Program-made: the position numbers and the translations under genes | Shown: piece after piece, positions 23,956 to 37,001 of the stretch | How the letters are laid out: every line of letters begins with the position of its first letter | Numbering within the stretch: position 1 is the first letter of the stretch | NCBI RefSeq assembly: GCF_048564905.1 | Contig: NW_027328740.1 | Location: forward strand, 33,655,019 to 33,719,018 | Length of the DNA stretch: 64,000 nt | Direction of reading: 5' to 3' | Source of the DNA: Vicugna pacos | Taxonomy: Eukaryota > Chordata > Mammalia > Artiodactyla > Camelidae | Notes under the pieces: generated by a model | Seen by the model: the letters and a program-made list of their open reading frames with translations, nothing else | Database searches by the model: none | What the model was told of the DNA's origin: nothing

Positions 23956-25819
23956 GCACACACACGGAGACGTGCTCAGGTATCCTGATTGTGGGGAGGC
24001 TCCTCCAAATGACAGCAGCGCCTGGGTTCTAAAAGAATCCCTTAGCTTGTCTTCCCTGATGGCATGCGTAGGCTGGAGAGTGGGGGAAAGTGGGGGTTGG
24101 GCTCTTAACCAAGTATTAGCGAGAGCCTATCCATGGGATGTGGGTTTTTAACCTACAACCCACAACCATGGAATAAATGTGCCCCCTGAAAGATGCTTTG
24201 ACTGTTTCCCTACATCCACCACACACACGAAGATGTGTTCTGGTATTCTGAGTGTGGGGAAGATCCTCAAACTGACAGCAGCACCTGGATTCTATTAGTA
24301 TCCCTTAGCTTCTGTTCCCTGAGTGTTTTCTTAGACCAGGCCAAGAGGGAAAGCTGGGGGTTGGGCTTGGAGGCCACGTAGCAGTGAGTGCCCCCTGATC
24401 CATTGAGGAAGTACTTAGAGGGCTTCTCCCTAAACGGAACACCTTTTTCTGTATTCACCTGGGTGCAGTGGTTCTGCACATCCCTCCCACACCTAAGAAT
24501 GTGTTCTGGAATTCTGAGTGCAGGGAAGTTCCTCCAACTGACAGCAGCGCCTGGGTTCTAATTGAATCCCTTTGCTTGTCTTCCCTGATGGAAAGCCTAG
24601 GCGGGAGTGCGGGGGAAAGTGTGGTTTGGGCTCCAAAACCAAGTATTTGCGATGACCTCTCTATGGTTTGTGGAGGTGTTTAAACTACATCCCTAACCTG
24701 GGAACACCTGTGCCCCCATAAAGATCCGTGGAGTCTGTTTCCACACCTCCAGCACACACACGAACACTTGCACAGTTATCCTGAGAGTGGGCAGCCTCCT
24801 CCAACTGAGAGCAGGGCCTTGGTTCTTATAAAATCGCTTAACTTGTCTACCCTGTTTGGTTGCCTGATACGGAGTGCTGGGGAAAGGGTGGGTTGGGCTC
24901 TAAATCCAAGTATTAGCGAGTGCTTCTCCATGGGATTTGGAGGTTATTAACCAAAAGCCCACAACATGGGAATACCTGTGCTCCTTGAAAAAAGCGTGGA
25001 CTCTGTATCCCCACCACCAGAACACACATGAAGAAGTTTTCTGCTATCCTGAGTGTGGGCTGGCAATTTCAGGTGACAGAAGCGGCTGGGTTCTAATAGA
25101 ATCCCTTAGCTTGTAATCCCTGAGTGTTTCCCTAGGACTGACTCTGAGAGAAACCTGGGGGTTGGGCTTTGAGGCCAAATAGTAGCGAGTGTCCCCGATG
25201 GACTGAGGAAGTATTTAGATGAATTCTCCATAAAGGGAAACACCTGAGCACCCATTCATCTGCGTGGAGTGGGGCTTCAAATCTCCCCACCACACAAGGT
25301 TGGGTTCCAGTATCCTGAGGGTGGGGTAGTTCCTCCAACTGACATCAGCGTCTTGGTTTGAATAGAATCCCTTTGCTTGTCTTCCCTGATGGTTTGCCTA
25401 GGCCAGTGTGTGGTTGAAAGTGGGATTTGGGATCTAAAACTAAGTATTAGCGTGTGCCTCTCCATGGGTAGTGGAGATGTTTAAACTACAACCCACAACT
25501 TGGGAATTACTGTGACCCCTGAAAAATGCGTGTGCTATGTTTCCCCACGTCCAGCACACACAGGAAGAAGTGTTCTGGGGTTCTGAGTGTGGGGAGGTTC
25601 CTCCAACAGACAGCAGCACCTGGGTTGTAATAGAATCCCTCAGCTTGACTTCCCTAAGTGTTTTCCTAGGCCTAGCAGTAAGCAATGGTGGGGGATGGGC
25701 TCTAAAGCCAAGTATTAGCGAGTGCATCTCTGTGGGTAGTGGAGGGTTTTAAACTACTTCCCCAACCTTGGAACACCTGTGCCCCATAAAGATGCGTGGA
25801 ATCTGTTTCCCCACCTCCA
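23956..25819. repeat. HOR unit 13 (7 monomers)
   Basis: 1864 bp. A has gcatgcgtagg and ctcttaacc. B holds several private changes (catccaccac, gggcttctcc, tgtattcacc, gtggttctgcacatccctccc). C has aatccctttgc. G has gggttctgagtg and ccctcagcttg, shared with unit 24 some 20.5 kb downstream. Confidence 0.96.
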
Positions 25820-27682
25820 GCACACACACGGAGACGTGCTCAGGTATCCTGATTGTGGGGAGTCTCCTCCAAATGACAGCAGCGCCTGGGATCTAAAAGA
25901 ATCCCTTAGCTTGTCTTCCCAGTTGGCATGCCTAGGCTGGAGAGTGGGGGAAAGTGGGGGTTGGGCTCTAAACCAAGTATAAGCGAGAGCCTATCCATGG
26001 GATGTGGGTTTTTAACGTACAACCCACAACCATGGAATAAATGTACCCCCTGAAAGATGCTTTGACTGTTTCCCTACATCCAGCACACACACGAAGATGT
26101 GTTCTGGTATTCTGAGTGTGGGGATGTTCCTCAAACTGACAGCAGCACCTGGATTCTATTAGTATCCCTTAGCTTCTGTTCCCTGAGTGTTCTTTTAAGC
26201 CAGGCCATGAGGGAAAGCTGGGGGATGGGCTTGGATGCCACGTAGCAGTGAGTGCCCCCTGATCCATTGAGGAAGTACTTAGAGGACTTCTCCCTAAACG
26301 GAACACTTTTCCTCCATTCATCTGAGTGCAGTGGGGCTGCACATCTCTCCCACACCTAAGAATGTGTTCTGGAATTCTGAGTGCAGGGAAGTTCCTCCAA
26401 CTGACAGCAGCGCCTGGGTTCTAATTGAATTCCTTTGCTTGTCTTCCCTGATGGAAATCCTAGGCGGGAGTGCGGGGGAAAGTGTGGTTTGGGCTCCAAA
26501 ACCAAGTATTTGCGATGACCTCTCTATGGTTTGTGGAGGTGTTTAAACTACATCCCTAACCTGGGAACACCTGTGCCCCCATAAAGATCCGTGGAGTCTG
26601 TTTCCACACCTCCAGCACACACACGAACACTTGCACAGTTATCCTGAGAGTGGGCAGCCTCCTCCAACTGAGAGCAGGGCCTTGGTTCTTATAAAATCGC
26701 TTAACTTGTCTACCCTGTTTGGTTGCCTGATACGGAGTGCTGGGGAAAGGGTGGGTTGGGCTCTAAATCCAAGTATTAGCGAGTGCTTCTCCATGGGATT
26801 TGGAGGTTATTAACCAAAAGCCCACAACATGGGAATACCTGTGCTCCTTGAAAAAAGCGTGGACTCTGTATCCCCACCACCAGAACACACATGAAGAAGT
26901 TTTCTGCTATCCTGAGTGTGGGCTGGCAATTTCAGGTGACAGAAGCGGCTGGGTTCTAATAGAATCCCTTAGCTTGTAATCCCTGAGTGTTTCCCTAGGA
27001 CTGACTCTGAGAGAAACCTGGGGATTGGGCTTTGAGGCCAAATAGTAGCGAGTGTCCCCGATGGACTGAGGAAGTATTTAGATGAATTCTCCATAAAGGG
27101 AAACACCTGAGCACCCATTCATCTGCGTGGAGTGGGGCTTCAAATCTCCCCACCACACAAGGTTGGGTTCCAGTATCCTGAGGGTGGGGTAGTTCCTCCA
27201 ACTGACATCAGCGTCTTGGTTTGAATAGAATCCCTTTGCTTGTCTTCCCTGATGGTTTGCCTAGGCCAGTGTGTGGTTGAAAGTGGGATTTGGGATCTAA
27301 AACTAAGTATTAGCGTGTGCCACTCCATGGGTAGTGGAGATGTTTAAACTACAACCCACAACTTGGGAATTACTGTGACCCCTGAAAAATGCGTGTGCTA
27401 TGTTTCCCCACGTCCAGCACACACAGGAAGAAGTGTTCTGGGGTTGTGAGTGTGGGGAGGTTCCTCCAACAGACAGCAGCACCTGGGTTGTAATAGAATC
27501 CCTTAGCTTGACTTCCCTAAGTGTATTCCTAGGCCTAGCAGTAAGCGATGGTGGGGGATGGGCTCTAAAGCCAAGTATTAGCGAGTGCATCTCTGTGGGT
27601 AGTGGAGGGTTATAAACTAGTTCCCCAACCTTGGAACACCTGTGCCCCATAAAGATGCGTGGAATCTGTTTCCCCACCTCCA
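25820..27682. repeat. HOR unit 14 (7 monomers, 1863 bp)
   Basis: One base shorter than standard: gaacacttttcc in B near 26301-26312 (others gaacaccttttcc). Other marks: gggatctaaaag and cccagttggc in A, atgtacccc, ttggatgcc in B, gaaatcctagg in C, ggggattggg in E, and the gtgtattcc / gttataaactag form of G. Confidence 0.96.
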
Positions 27683-29545
27683 GCACACACACGGAGACGT
27701 GCTCAGGTATCCTGATTGTGGGGAGGCTCCTCCAAATGACAGCAGCGCCTGGGATCTAAAAGAATCCCTTAGCTTGTCTTCCCAGTTGGCATGCCTAGGC
27801 TGGAGAGTGGGGGAAAGTGGGGGTTGGGCTCTAAACCAAGTATAAGCGAGAGCCTATCCATGGGATGTGGGTTTTTAACGTACAACCCACAACCATGGAA
27901 TAAATGTACCCCCTGAAAGATGCTTTGACTGTTTCCCTACATCCAGCACACACACGAAGATGTGTTCTTGTATTCTGAGTGTGGGGATGTTCCTCAAACT
28001 GACAGCAGCACCTGGATTCTATTAGTATCCCTTAGCTTCTGTTCCCTGAGTGTTCTTTTAAGCCAGGCCATGAGGGAAAGCTGGGGGATGGGCTTGGATG
28101 CCACGTAGCAGTGAGTGCCCTCTGATCCATTGAGGAAGTACTTAGAGGACTTCTCCCTAAACGGAACACTTTTCCTCCATTCATCTGAGTGCAGTGGGGC
28201 TGCACATCTCTCCCACACCTAAGAATGTGTTCTGGAATTCTGAGTGCAGGGAAGTTCCTCCAACTGACAGCAGCGCCTGGGTTCTAATTGAATTCCTTTG
28301 CTTGTCTTCCCTGATGGAAATCCTAGGCGGGAGTGCGGGGGAAAGTGTGGTTTGGGCTCCAAAACCAAGTATTTGCGATGACCTCTCTATGGTTTGTGGA
28401 GGTGTTTAAACTACATCCCTAACCTGGGAACACCTGTGCCCCCATAAAGATCCGTGGAGTCTGTTTCCACACCTCCAGCACACACACGAACACTTGCACA
28501 GTTATCCTGAGAGTGGGCAGCCTCCTCCAACTGAGAGCAGGGCCTTGGTTCTTATAAAATCGCTTAACTTGTCTACCCTGTTTGGTTGCCTGATACGGAG
28601 TGCTGGGGAAAGGGTGGGTTGGGCTCTAAATCCAAGTATTAGCGAGTGCTTCTCCATGGGATTTGGAGGTTATTAACCAAAAGCCCACAACATGGGAATA
28701 CCTGTGCTCCTTGAAAAAAGCGTGGACTCTGTATCCCCACCACCAGAACACACATGAAGAAGTTTTCTGCTATCCTGAGTGTGGGCTGGCAATTTCAGGT
28801 GACAGAAGCGGCTGGGTTCTAATAGAATCCCTTAGCTTGTAATCCCTGAGTGTTTCCCTAGGACTGACTCTGAGAGAAACCTGGGGATTGGGCTTTGAGG
28901 CCAAATAGTAGCGAGTGTCCCCGATGGACTGAGGAAGTATTTAGATGAATTCTCCATAAAGGGAAACACCTGAGCACCCATTCATCTGCGTGGAGTGGGG
29001 CTTCAAATCTCCCCACCACACAAGGTTGGGTTCCAGTATCCTGAGGGTGGGGTAGTTCCTCCAACTGACATCAGCGTCTTGGTTTGAATAGAATCCCTTT
29101 GCTTGTCTTCCCTGATGGTTTGCCTAGGCCAGTGTGTGGTTGAAAGTGGGATTTGGGATCTAAAACTAAGTATTAGCGTGTGCCACTCCATGGGTAGTGG
29201 AGATGTTTAAACTACAACCCACAACTTGGGAATTACTGTGACCCCTGAAAAATGCGTGTGCTATGTTTCCCCACGTCCAGCACACACAGGAAGAAGTGTT
29301 CTGGGGTTGTGAGTGTGGGGAGGTTCCTCCAACAGACAGCAGCACCTGGGTTGTAATAGAATCCCTTAGCTTGACTTCCCTAAGTGTATTCCTAGGCCTA
29401 GCAGTAAGCGATGGTGGGGGATGGGCTCTAAAGCCAAGTATTAGCGAGTGCATCTCTGTGGGTAGTGGAGGGTTATAAACTAGTTCCCCAACCTTGGAAC
29501 ACCTGTGCCCCATAAAGATGCGTGGAATCTGTTTCCCCACCTCCA
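27683..29545. repeat. HOR unit 15 (7 monomers, 1863 bp)
   Basis: Tandem near-copy of unit 14, including the 1-bp deletion in B (near 28164-28175). Differences noted: gaggctcctcc (gagtctcctcc in unit 14), gttcttgtattc and gccctctgatcc in B. Confidence 0.96.
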
Positions 29546-31409
29546 GCACACACACGGAGACGTGCTCAGGTATCCTGATTGTGGGGAGGCTCCTCCAAAT
29601 GACAGCAGCGCCTGGGTTCTAAAAGAATCCCTTAGCTTGTCTTCCCTGATGTCATGCCTAGGCTGGAGAGTGGGGGAAAGTGGGGGTTGGGCTCTAAACC
29701 AAGTATAAGCGAGAGCCTATCCATGGGATGTGGGTTTTTAACATACAACCCACAACCATGGAATAAATGTGCCCCCTGAAAGATGCTTTGACTGTTTCCC
29801 TACATCCAGCACACACAAGAAGAAGTTTTCTGGTATTCTGAGTGTGGGGAAGTTCTTCAAACTGACAGCAGCACCTGGATTCTATTCGTATCCCTAAGCT
29901 TCTGTTCCCTGAGTGTTCTCTTAGACCAGGTCATGAGGGAAAGCTGGGGGTTGGGCTTGGAGGCCACGTAGCAGTGAGTGCCCCCTGATCCATTGAGGAA
30001 GTACTTAGAGGACTTCTCCCTAAACGGAACACCTTTTCCTCCATTCTTCTGGGTGCAGTGGGGCTGCACACTTCTCCCACACCTAAGAATGTGTTCTGGA
30101 ATTCTGAGTGCAGGGAAGTTCCTCCAACTGACAGCAGCGCCTGGGTTCTAATTGAATTCCTTTGCTTGTCTTCCCTGATGGAAAGCCTAGGCGGGAGTGC
30201 GGGGGAAAGTGTGGTTTGGGCTCCAAAACCAAGTATTTGCGATGACCTCTCTATGGTTTGTGGAGGTGTTTAAACTACATACCTAACCTGGGAACACCTG
30301 TGCCCCCTTAAAGATCCGTGGAGTCTGTTTCCACACCTCCAGCACACACACGAACACTTGCACAGTTATCTTGAGAGTGGGCAGCCTCCTCCAACTGAGA
30401 GCAGGGCCTTGGTTCTTATAAAATCGCTTAACTTGTCTACCCTGTTTGGTTGCCTGATACGGAGTGCTGGGGAAAGTGTGGGTTGGGCTCTAAATCCAAG
30501 TATTAGCGAGTGCTTCTCCATGGGATTTGGAGTTTATTAACCAAAAGCCCACAACATGGGAATACCTGTGCTCCTTGAAAAAAGCGTGGACTCTGTATCC
30601 CCACCACCAGAACACACATGAAGAAGTTTTCTGCTATCCTGAGTGTGGGCTGGCAATTTCAGGTGACAGAAGCGGCTGGGTTCTAATAGAATCCCTTAGC
30701 TTGTAATCCCTGAGTGTATCCCTAGGACTGACTCTGAGAGAAACCTGGGGGTTGGGCTTTGAGGCCAAATAGTAGCGAGTGTCCCTGATGGACTGAGGAA
30801 GTATTTAGATGAATTCTCCATAAAGGGAAACACCTGAGCACCCATTCATCTGCGTGGAGTGGGGCTTCAAATCTCCCCACCACACAAGGTTGGGTTCCAG
30901 TATCCTGAGGGTGGGGTAGTTCTTCCAACTGACATCAGCGTCTTGGTTTGAATACAATCCCTTTGCTTGTCTTCCCTGATGGTTTGCCTAGGCCAGTGTG
31001 TGATTGAAAGTGGGATTTGGGATCTAAAACTAAGTATTAGCGTGTGCCTCTCCATGGGTAGTGGAGATGTTTAAACTACAACCCACAACTTGGGAATTCC
31101 TGTGACCCCTGAAAAATGCGTGTGCTATGTTTCCCCACGTCCAGCACACACAGGAAGAAGTGTTCTGGGGTTGTGAGTGTGGGGAGGTTCCTCCAACAGA
31201 CAGCAGCACCTGGGTTGTAATAGAATCCCTTAGCTTGACTTCCCTAAGTGTTTTCCTAGGCCTAGCAGTAAGCGATGGTGGGGGATGGGCTCTAAAGCCA
31301 AGTATTAGCGAGTGCATCTCTGTGGGTAGTGGAGGGTTTTAAACTACTTCCCCAGCCTTGGAACACCTGTGCCCCATAAAGGTGCGTGGAATCTGTTTCC
31401 CCACAACCA
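29546..31409. repeat. HOR unit 16 (7 monomers, parental-like to 9-mer front)
   Basis: 1864 bp. A and B carry the nine-mer front marks (gatgtcatgcc, cacaagaagaag, cattcttctggg, cacacttctccc), but a complete C follows. C to G hold many private changes: catacctaacc, atcttgag, aaagtgtggg, gagtttatt, gtgtatccc, gttcttccaac, gaatacaatcc, tgtgattgaa, cccagccttgg, cacaaccagc. Confidence 0.96.
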
Positions 31410-33273
31410 GCACACACACGGAGACGTGCTCAGGTATCCTGATTGTGGGGAGGCTCCTCCAAATGACAGCAGCGCCTGGGTTCTAAAAGAATCCCTTAGC
31501 TTGTCTTCCCTGATGGCATGCCTAGGCTGGAGAGTGGGGGAAAGTGGGGGTTGGGCTCTAAACCAAGGATAAGCGAGAGCCTATCCATGGGATGTGGGTT
31601 TTTAACCTACAACCCACAACCATGGAATAAATGTGCCCCCTGAAAGATGCTTTGACTGTTTCCCTAAATGCAGCACACACACGAAGATGTGTTCTGTTAT
31701 TCTGAGTGTGGGGATGTTCCTCAAACTGACAGCAGCACCTGGATTCTATTAGTATCCCTTAGCTTCTGTTCCCTGAGTGTTCTTTTAGGCCAGGCCATGA
31801 GGGAAAGCTGGGGGTTGGGCTTGGAGGCCACGTAGCAGTGAGTGCCCCCTGATCCATTGAGGAAGTACTTAGAGGACTTCTCCCTAAAGGGAACACCTTT
31901 TTCTGCATTCATCTGGGTACAGTGGGGCTGCACAACTCTCCTACACCTAAGAATGTGTTCTGGAATTCTGAGTGCAGGGAAGTTCCTCCAACTGACAGCA
32001 GCGCCTGGGTTCTAATTGAATTCCTTTGCTTGTCTTCCCTGATGGAAAGCCTAGGCGGGAGTGCGGGGGAAAGTGTGGTTTGGGCTCCAAAACCAAGTAT
32101 TTGCGATGACCTCTCTATGGTTTGTGGAGGTGTTTAAACTACATCCCTAACCTGGGAACACCTGTGCCCCCATAAAGATCCGTGGAGTCTGTTTCCACAC
32201 CTCCAGCACACACACGAACACTTGCACAGTTATCCTGAGAGTGGGCAGCCTCCTCCAACTGAGAGCAGGGCCTTGGTTCTTATAAAATCGCTTAACTTGT
32301 CTACCCTGTTTGGTTGCCTGATACGGAGTGCTGGGGAAAGGGTGGGTTGGGCTCTAAATCCAAGTATTAGCGAGTGCTTCTCCATGGGATTTGGAGGTTA
32401 TTAACCAAAAGCCCACAACATGGGAATACCTGTGCTCCTTGAAAAAAGCGTGGACTCTGTATCCCCACCACCAGAACACACATGAAGAAGTTTTCTGCTA
32501 TCCTGAGTGTGGGCTGGCAATTTCAGGTGACAGAAGCGGCTGGGTTCTAATAGAATCCCTTAGCTTGTAATCCCTGAGTGTTTCCCTAGGACTGACTCTG
32601 AGAGAAACCTGGGGGTTGGGCTTTGAGGCCAAATAGTAGCGAGTGTCCCCGATGGACTGAGGAAGTATTTAGATGAATTCTCCATAAAGGGAAACACCTG
32701 AGCACCCATTCATCTGCGTGGAGTGGGGCTTCAAATCTCCCCACCACACAAGGTTGGGTTCCAGTATCCTGAGGGTGGGGTAGTTCCTCCAACTGACATC
32801 AGCGTCTTGGTTTGAATAGGATCCCTTTGCTTGTCTTCCCTGATGGTTTGCCTAGGCCAGTGTGTGGTTGAAAGTGGGATTTGGGATCTAAAACTAAGTA
32901 TTAGCGTGTGCCTCTCCATGGGTAGTGGAGATGTTTAAACTACAACCCACAACTTGGGAATTACTGTGACCCCTGAAAAATGCGTGTGCTATGTTTCCCC
33001 ACGTCCAGCACACACAGGAAGAAGTGTTCTGGGGTTGTGAGTGTGGGGAGGTTCCTCCAACAGACAGCAGCACCTGGGTTGTAATAGAATCCCTTAGCTT
33101 GACTTCCCTAAGTGTTTTCCTAGGCCTAGCAGTAAGCGATGGTGGGGGATGGGCTCTAAAGCCAAGTATTAGCGAGTGCATCTCTGTGGGTAGTGGAGGG
33201 TTTTAAACTACTTCCCCAACCTTGGAACACCTGTGCCCCATAAAGATGCGTGGAATCTGTTTCCCCACCTCCA
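31410..33273. repeat. HOR unit 17 (7 monomers, parental-like to 9-mer back)
   Basis: 1864 bp. A has the private ccaaggataag (seen again in unit 29). B has the B' marks of the nine-mers (aaatgcagc, tctgttattc, gggtacagtg, acaactctcctac). F has gaataggatcc like the nine-mers. Confidence 0.96.
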
Positions 33274-35137
33274 GCACACACACGGAGACGTGCTCAGGTA
33301 TCCTGATTGTGGGGAGGCTCCTCCAAATGACAGCAGCGCCTGGGTTCTAAAAGAATCCCTTAGCTTGTCTTCCCTGATGGCATGCCTAGGCTGGAGAGTG
33401 GGGGAAAGTGGGGGTTGGGCTCTAAACCAAGTATAAGTGAGAGCCTATCCATGGGATGTGGGTTTTTAACCTACAACCCACAACCATGGAATAAATGTGC
33501 CCCCTGAAAGATGCTTTGACTCTTTCCCTACATCCAGCACACACACGAAGATGTTTTCTGGTATTCTGAGTGTGGGGATGTTCCTCAAACTGACAGCAGA
33601 ACCTGGATTCTATTCGTATCCCTTAGCTTCTGTTCCCTGAGTGTTCTCTTAGACCAGGATATGAGGGAATGCTGGGGGATGGGCTTGGAGGCCACGTAGC
33701 AGTGAGTGCCCCCTGATCCATTGAGGAAGTACTTAGAGGACTTCTCCCTAAATGGAACACCTTTTCCTCCATTCATCTGGGTGCAGTGGGGCTGCACATC
33801 TCTCCCACACCTAAGAATGTGTTCTGGAATTCTGAGTGCAGGGAAGTTCCTCCAACTGACAGCAGCGCCTGGGTTCTAATTGAATCCCTTTGCTTGTCTT
33901 CCCTGATGGAAAGCCTAGGCGGGAGTGCGGGGGAAAGTGTGGTTTGGGCTCCAAAACCAAGTATTTGCGATGACCTCTCTATGGTTTGTGGAGGTGTTTA
34001 AACTACATCCCTAACCTGGGAACACCTGTGCCCCCATAAAGATCCGTGGAGTCTGTTTCCACACCTCCAGCACACACACGAACACTTGCACAGTTATCCT
34101 GAGAGTGGGCAGCCTCCTCCAACTGAGAGCAGGGCCTTGGTTCTTATAAAATCGCTTAACTTGTCTACCCTGTTTGGTTGCCTGATACGGAGTGCTGGGG
34201 AAAGGGTGGGTTGGGCTCTAAATCCAAGTATTAGCGAGTGCTTCTCCATGGGATTTGGAGTTTATTAACCAAAACCCCACAACATGGGAAAACCTGTGCT
34301 CCTTGAAAAAAGCATGGACTCTGTATCCAAACCACCAGAACACACATGAAGAAGTTTTCTGCTCTCCTGAGTGTGGGCTGGCAATTTCAGGTGACAGAAG
34401 CGGCTGGGTTCTAATAGAATCCCTTAGCTTGTAATCCCTGAGTGTTTCCCTAGGACTGACTCTGAGAGAAACCTGGGGGTTGGGCTTTGAGGCCAAATAG
34501 TAGCGAGTGTCAATGATGGACTGAGGAAGTATTTAGATGAATTCTCCATAAAGGGAAACACCTGAGCACCCATTCATCTGCGTGGAGTGGGGCTTCAAAT
34601 CTCCCCACCACACAAGGTTGGGTTCCAGTATCCTGAGGGTGGGGTAGTTCCTCCAACTGACATCAGCGTCTTGGTTTGAATAGAATCCCTTTGCTTGTCT
34701 TCCCTGATGGTTTGCCTAGGCCAGTGTGTGGTTGAAAGTGGGATTTGGGATCTAAAACTAAGTATTAGCGTGTGCCTCTCCATGGGTAGTGGAGATGTTT
34801 AAACTACAACCCACAACTTGGGAATTACTGTGACCCCTGAAAAATGCGTGTGCTATGTTTCCCCACGTCCAGCACACACAGGAAGAAGTGTTCTGGGGTT
34901 GTGAGTGTGGGGAGGTTCCTCCAACAGACAGCAGCACCTGGGTTGTAATAGAATCCCTTCGCTTGACTTCCCTAAGTGTTTTCCTAGGCCTAGCAGTAAG
35001 CGATGGTGGGGGATGGGCTCTAAAGCCAAGTATTAGCGAGTGCATCTCTGTGGGTAGTGGAGGGTTTTAAACTACTTCCCCAACCTTGGAACACCTGTGC
35101 CCCATAAAGATGCGTGGAATCTGTTTCCCCACCTCCA
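33274..35137. repeat. HOR unit 18 (7 monomers, X type)
   Basis: 1864 bp. X marks in A to G, with private cagaacctgg, gggaatgctgg and aaatggaac in B, gagtttatt in D and gctctcctgag in E. C has aatccctttgc. Confidence 0.96.
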
Positions 35138-37001
35138 GCACACACACGGAGACGTGCTCAGGTATCCTGATTGTGGGGAGGCTCCTCCAAATGACAGCAG
35201 CGCCTGGGTTCTAAAAGAATCCCTTAGCTTGTCTTCCCTGATGGCATGCCTAGGCTGGAGAGTGGGGGAAAGTGGGGGTTGGGCTCTTAACCAAGTATTA
35301 GCGAGAGCCTATCCATGGGATGTGGGTTTTTAACCTACAACCCACAACCATGGAATAAATGTGCCCCCTGAAAGATGCTTTCACTGTTTCCCTACATCCA
35401 GCACACACACGAAGATGTGTTCTGGTATTCTGAGTGTGGGGAAGATCCTCAAACTGACAGCAGCACCTGGATTCTATTCGTATCCCTTAGCTTCTGTTCC
35501 CTGAGTGTTTTCTTAGACCAGGCCAAGAGGGAAAGCTGGGGGTTGGGCTTGGAGGCCACGTAGCAGTGAGTGTCCCCTGATCCATTGAGGAAGTACTTAG
35601 AGGACTTCTCCCTAAACGGAACACCTTTTTCTGCATTCATCTTGGTGCAGTGGGGCTGCACATCTCTCCCACACCTAAGAATGTGTTCTGGAATTCTGAG
35701 TGCAGGGAAGTTCCTCCAACTGACAGCAGCACCTGGGTTCTAATTGAATTCCTTTGCTTGTCTTCCCTGACGGAAAGCCTAGGCGGGAGTGCGGGGGAAA
35801 GTGTGGTTTGGGCTCCAAAACCAAGTATTTGCGATGACCTCTCTATGGTTTGTGGAGGTGTTTAAACTACATCCCTAACCTGGGAACACCTGTGCCCCCA
35901 TAAAGATCCGTGGAGTCTGTTTCCACACCTCCAGCACACACACGAACACTTGCACAGTTATCCTGAGAGTGGGCAGCCTCCTCCAACTGAGAGCAGGGCC
36001 TTGGTTCTTATAAAATCGCTTAACTTGTCTACCCTGTTTGGTTGCCTGATACGGAGTGCTGGGGAAAGGGTGGGTTGGGCTCTAAATCCAAGTATTAGCG
36101 AGTGCTTCTCCATGGGATTTGGAGGTTATTAACCAAAAGCCCACAACATGGGAATACCTGTGCTCCTTGAAAAAAGCGTGGACTCTGTATCCCCACCACC
36201 AGAACACACATGAAGAAGTTTTCTGCTATCCTGAGTGTGGGCTGGCAATTTCAGGTGACAGAAGCGGCTGGGTTCTAATCGAATCCCTTAGCTTGTAATC
36301 CCTGAGTGTTTCCCTAGGACTGACTCTGAGAGAAACCTGGGGGTTGGGCTTTGAGGCCAAATAGTAGCGAGTGTCCCCGATGGACTGAGGAAGTATTTAG
36401 ATGAATTCTCCATAAAGGGAAACACCTGAGCACCCATTCATCTGCGTGGAGTGGGGCTTCAAATCTCCCCACCACACAAGGTTGGGTTCCAGTATCCTGA
36501 GGGTGGGGTAGTTCCTCCAACTGACATCAGCGTCTTGGTTTGAATAGAATCCCTTTGCTTGTCTTCCCTGATGGTTTGCCTAGGCCAGTGTGTGGTTGAA
36601 AGTGGGATTTGGGATCTAAAACTAAGTATTAGCGTGTGCCTCTCCATGGGTAGTGGAGATGTTTAAACAACAACCCACAACTTGGGAATTACTGTGACCC
36701 CTGAAAAATGCGTGTGCTATGTTTCCCCACGTCCAGCACACACAGGAAGAAGTGTTCTGGGGTTGTGAGTGTGGGGAGGTTCCTCCAACAGACAGCAGCA
36801 CCTGGGTTGTAATAGAATCCCTTAGCTTGACTTCCCTAAGTGTTTTCCTACGCCTACCAGTAAGCGATGGTGGGGGATGGGCTCTAAAGCCAAGTATTAG
36901 CGAGTGCATCTCTGTGGGTAGTGGAGGGTTTTAAACTACTTCCCCAACCTTGGAACACCTGTGCCCCATAAAGATGCGTGGAATCTGTTTCCCCACCTCC
37001 A
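35138..37001. repeat. HOR unit 19 (7 monomers, Y type)
   Basis: 1864 bp. Y marks, but A has gcatgcctagg rather than gcattcctagg, and F has gatctaaaac. B has gtgtcccctgatcc, shared only with unit 21. Confidence 0.96.
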
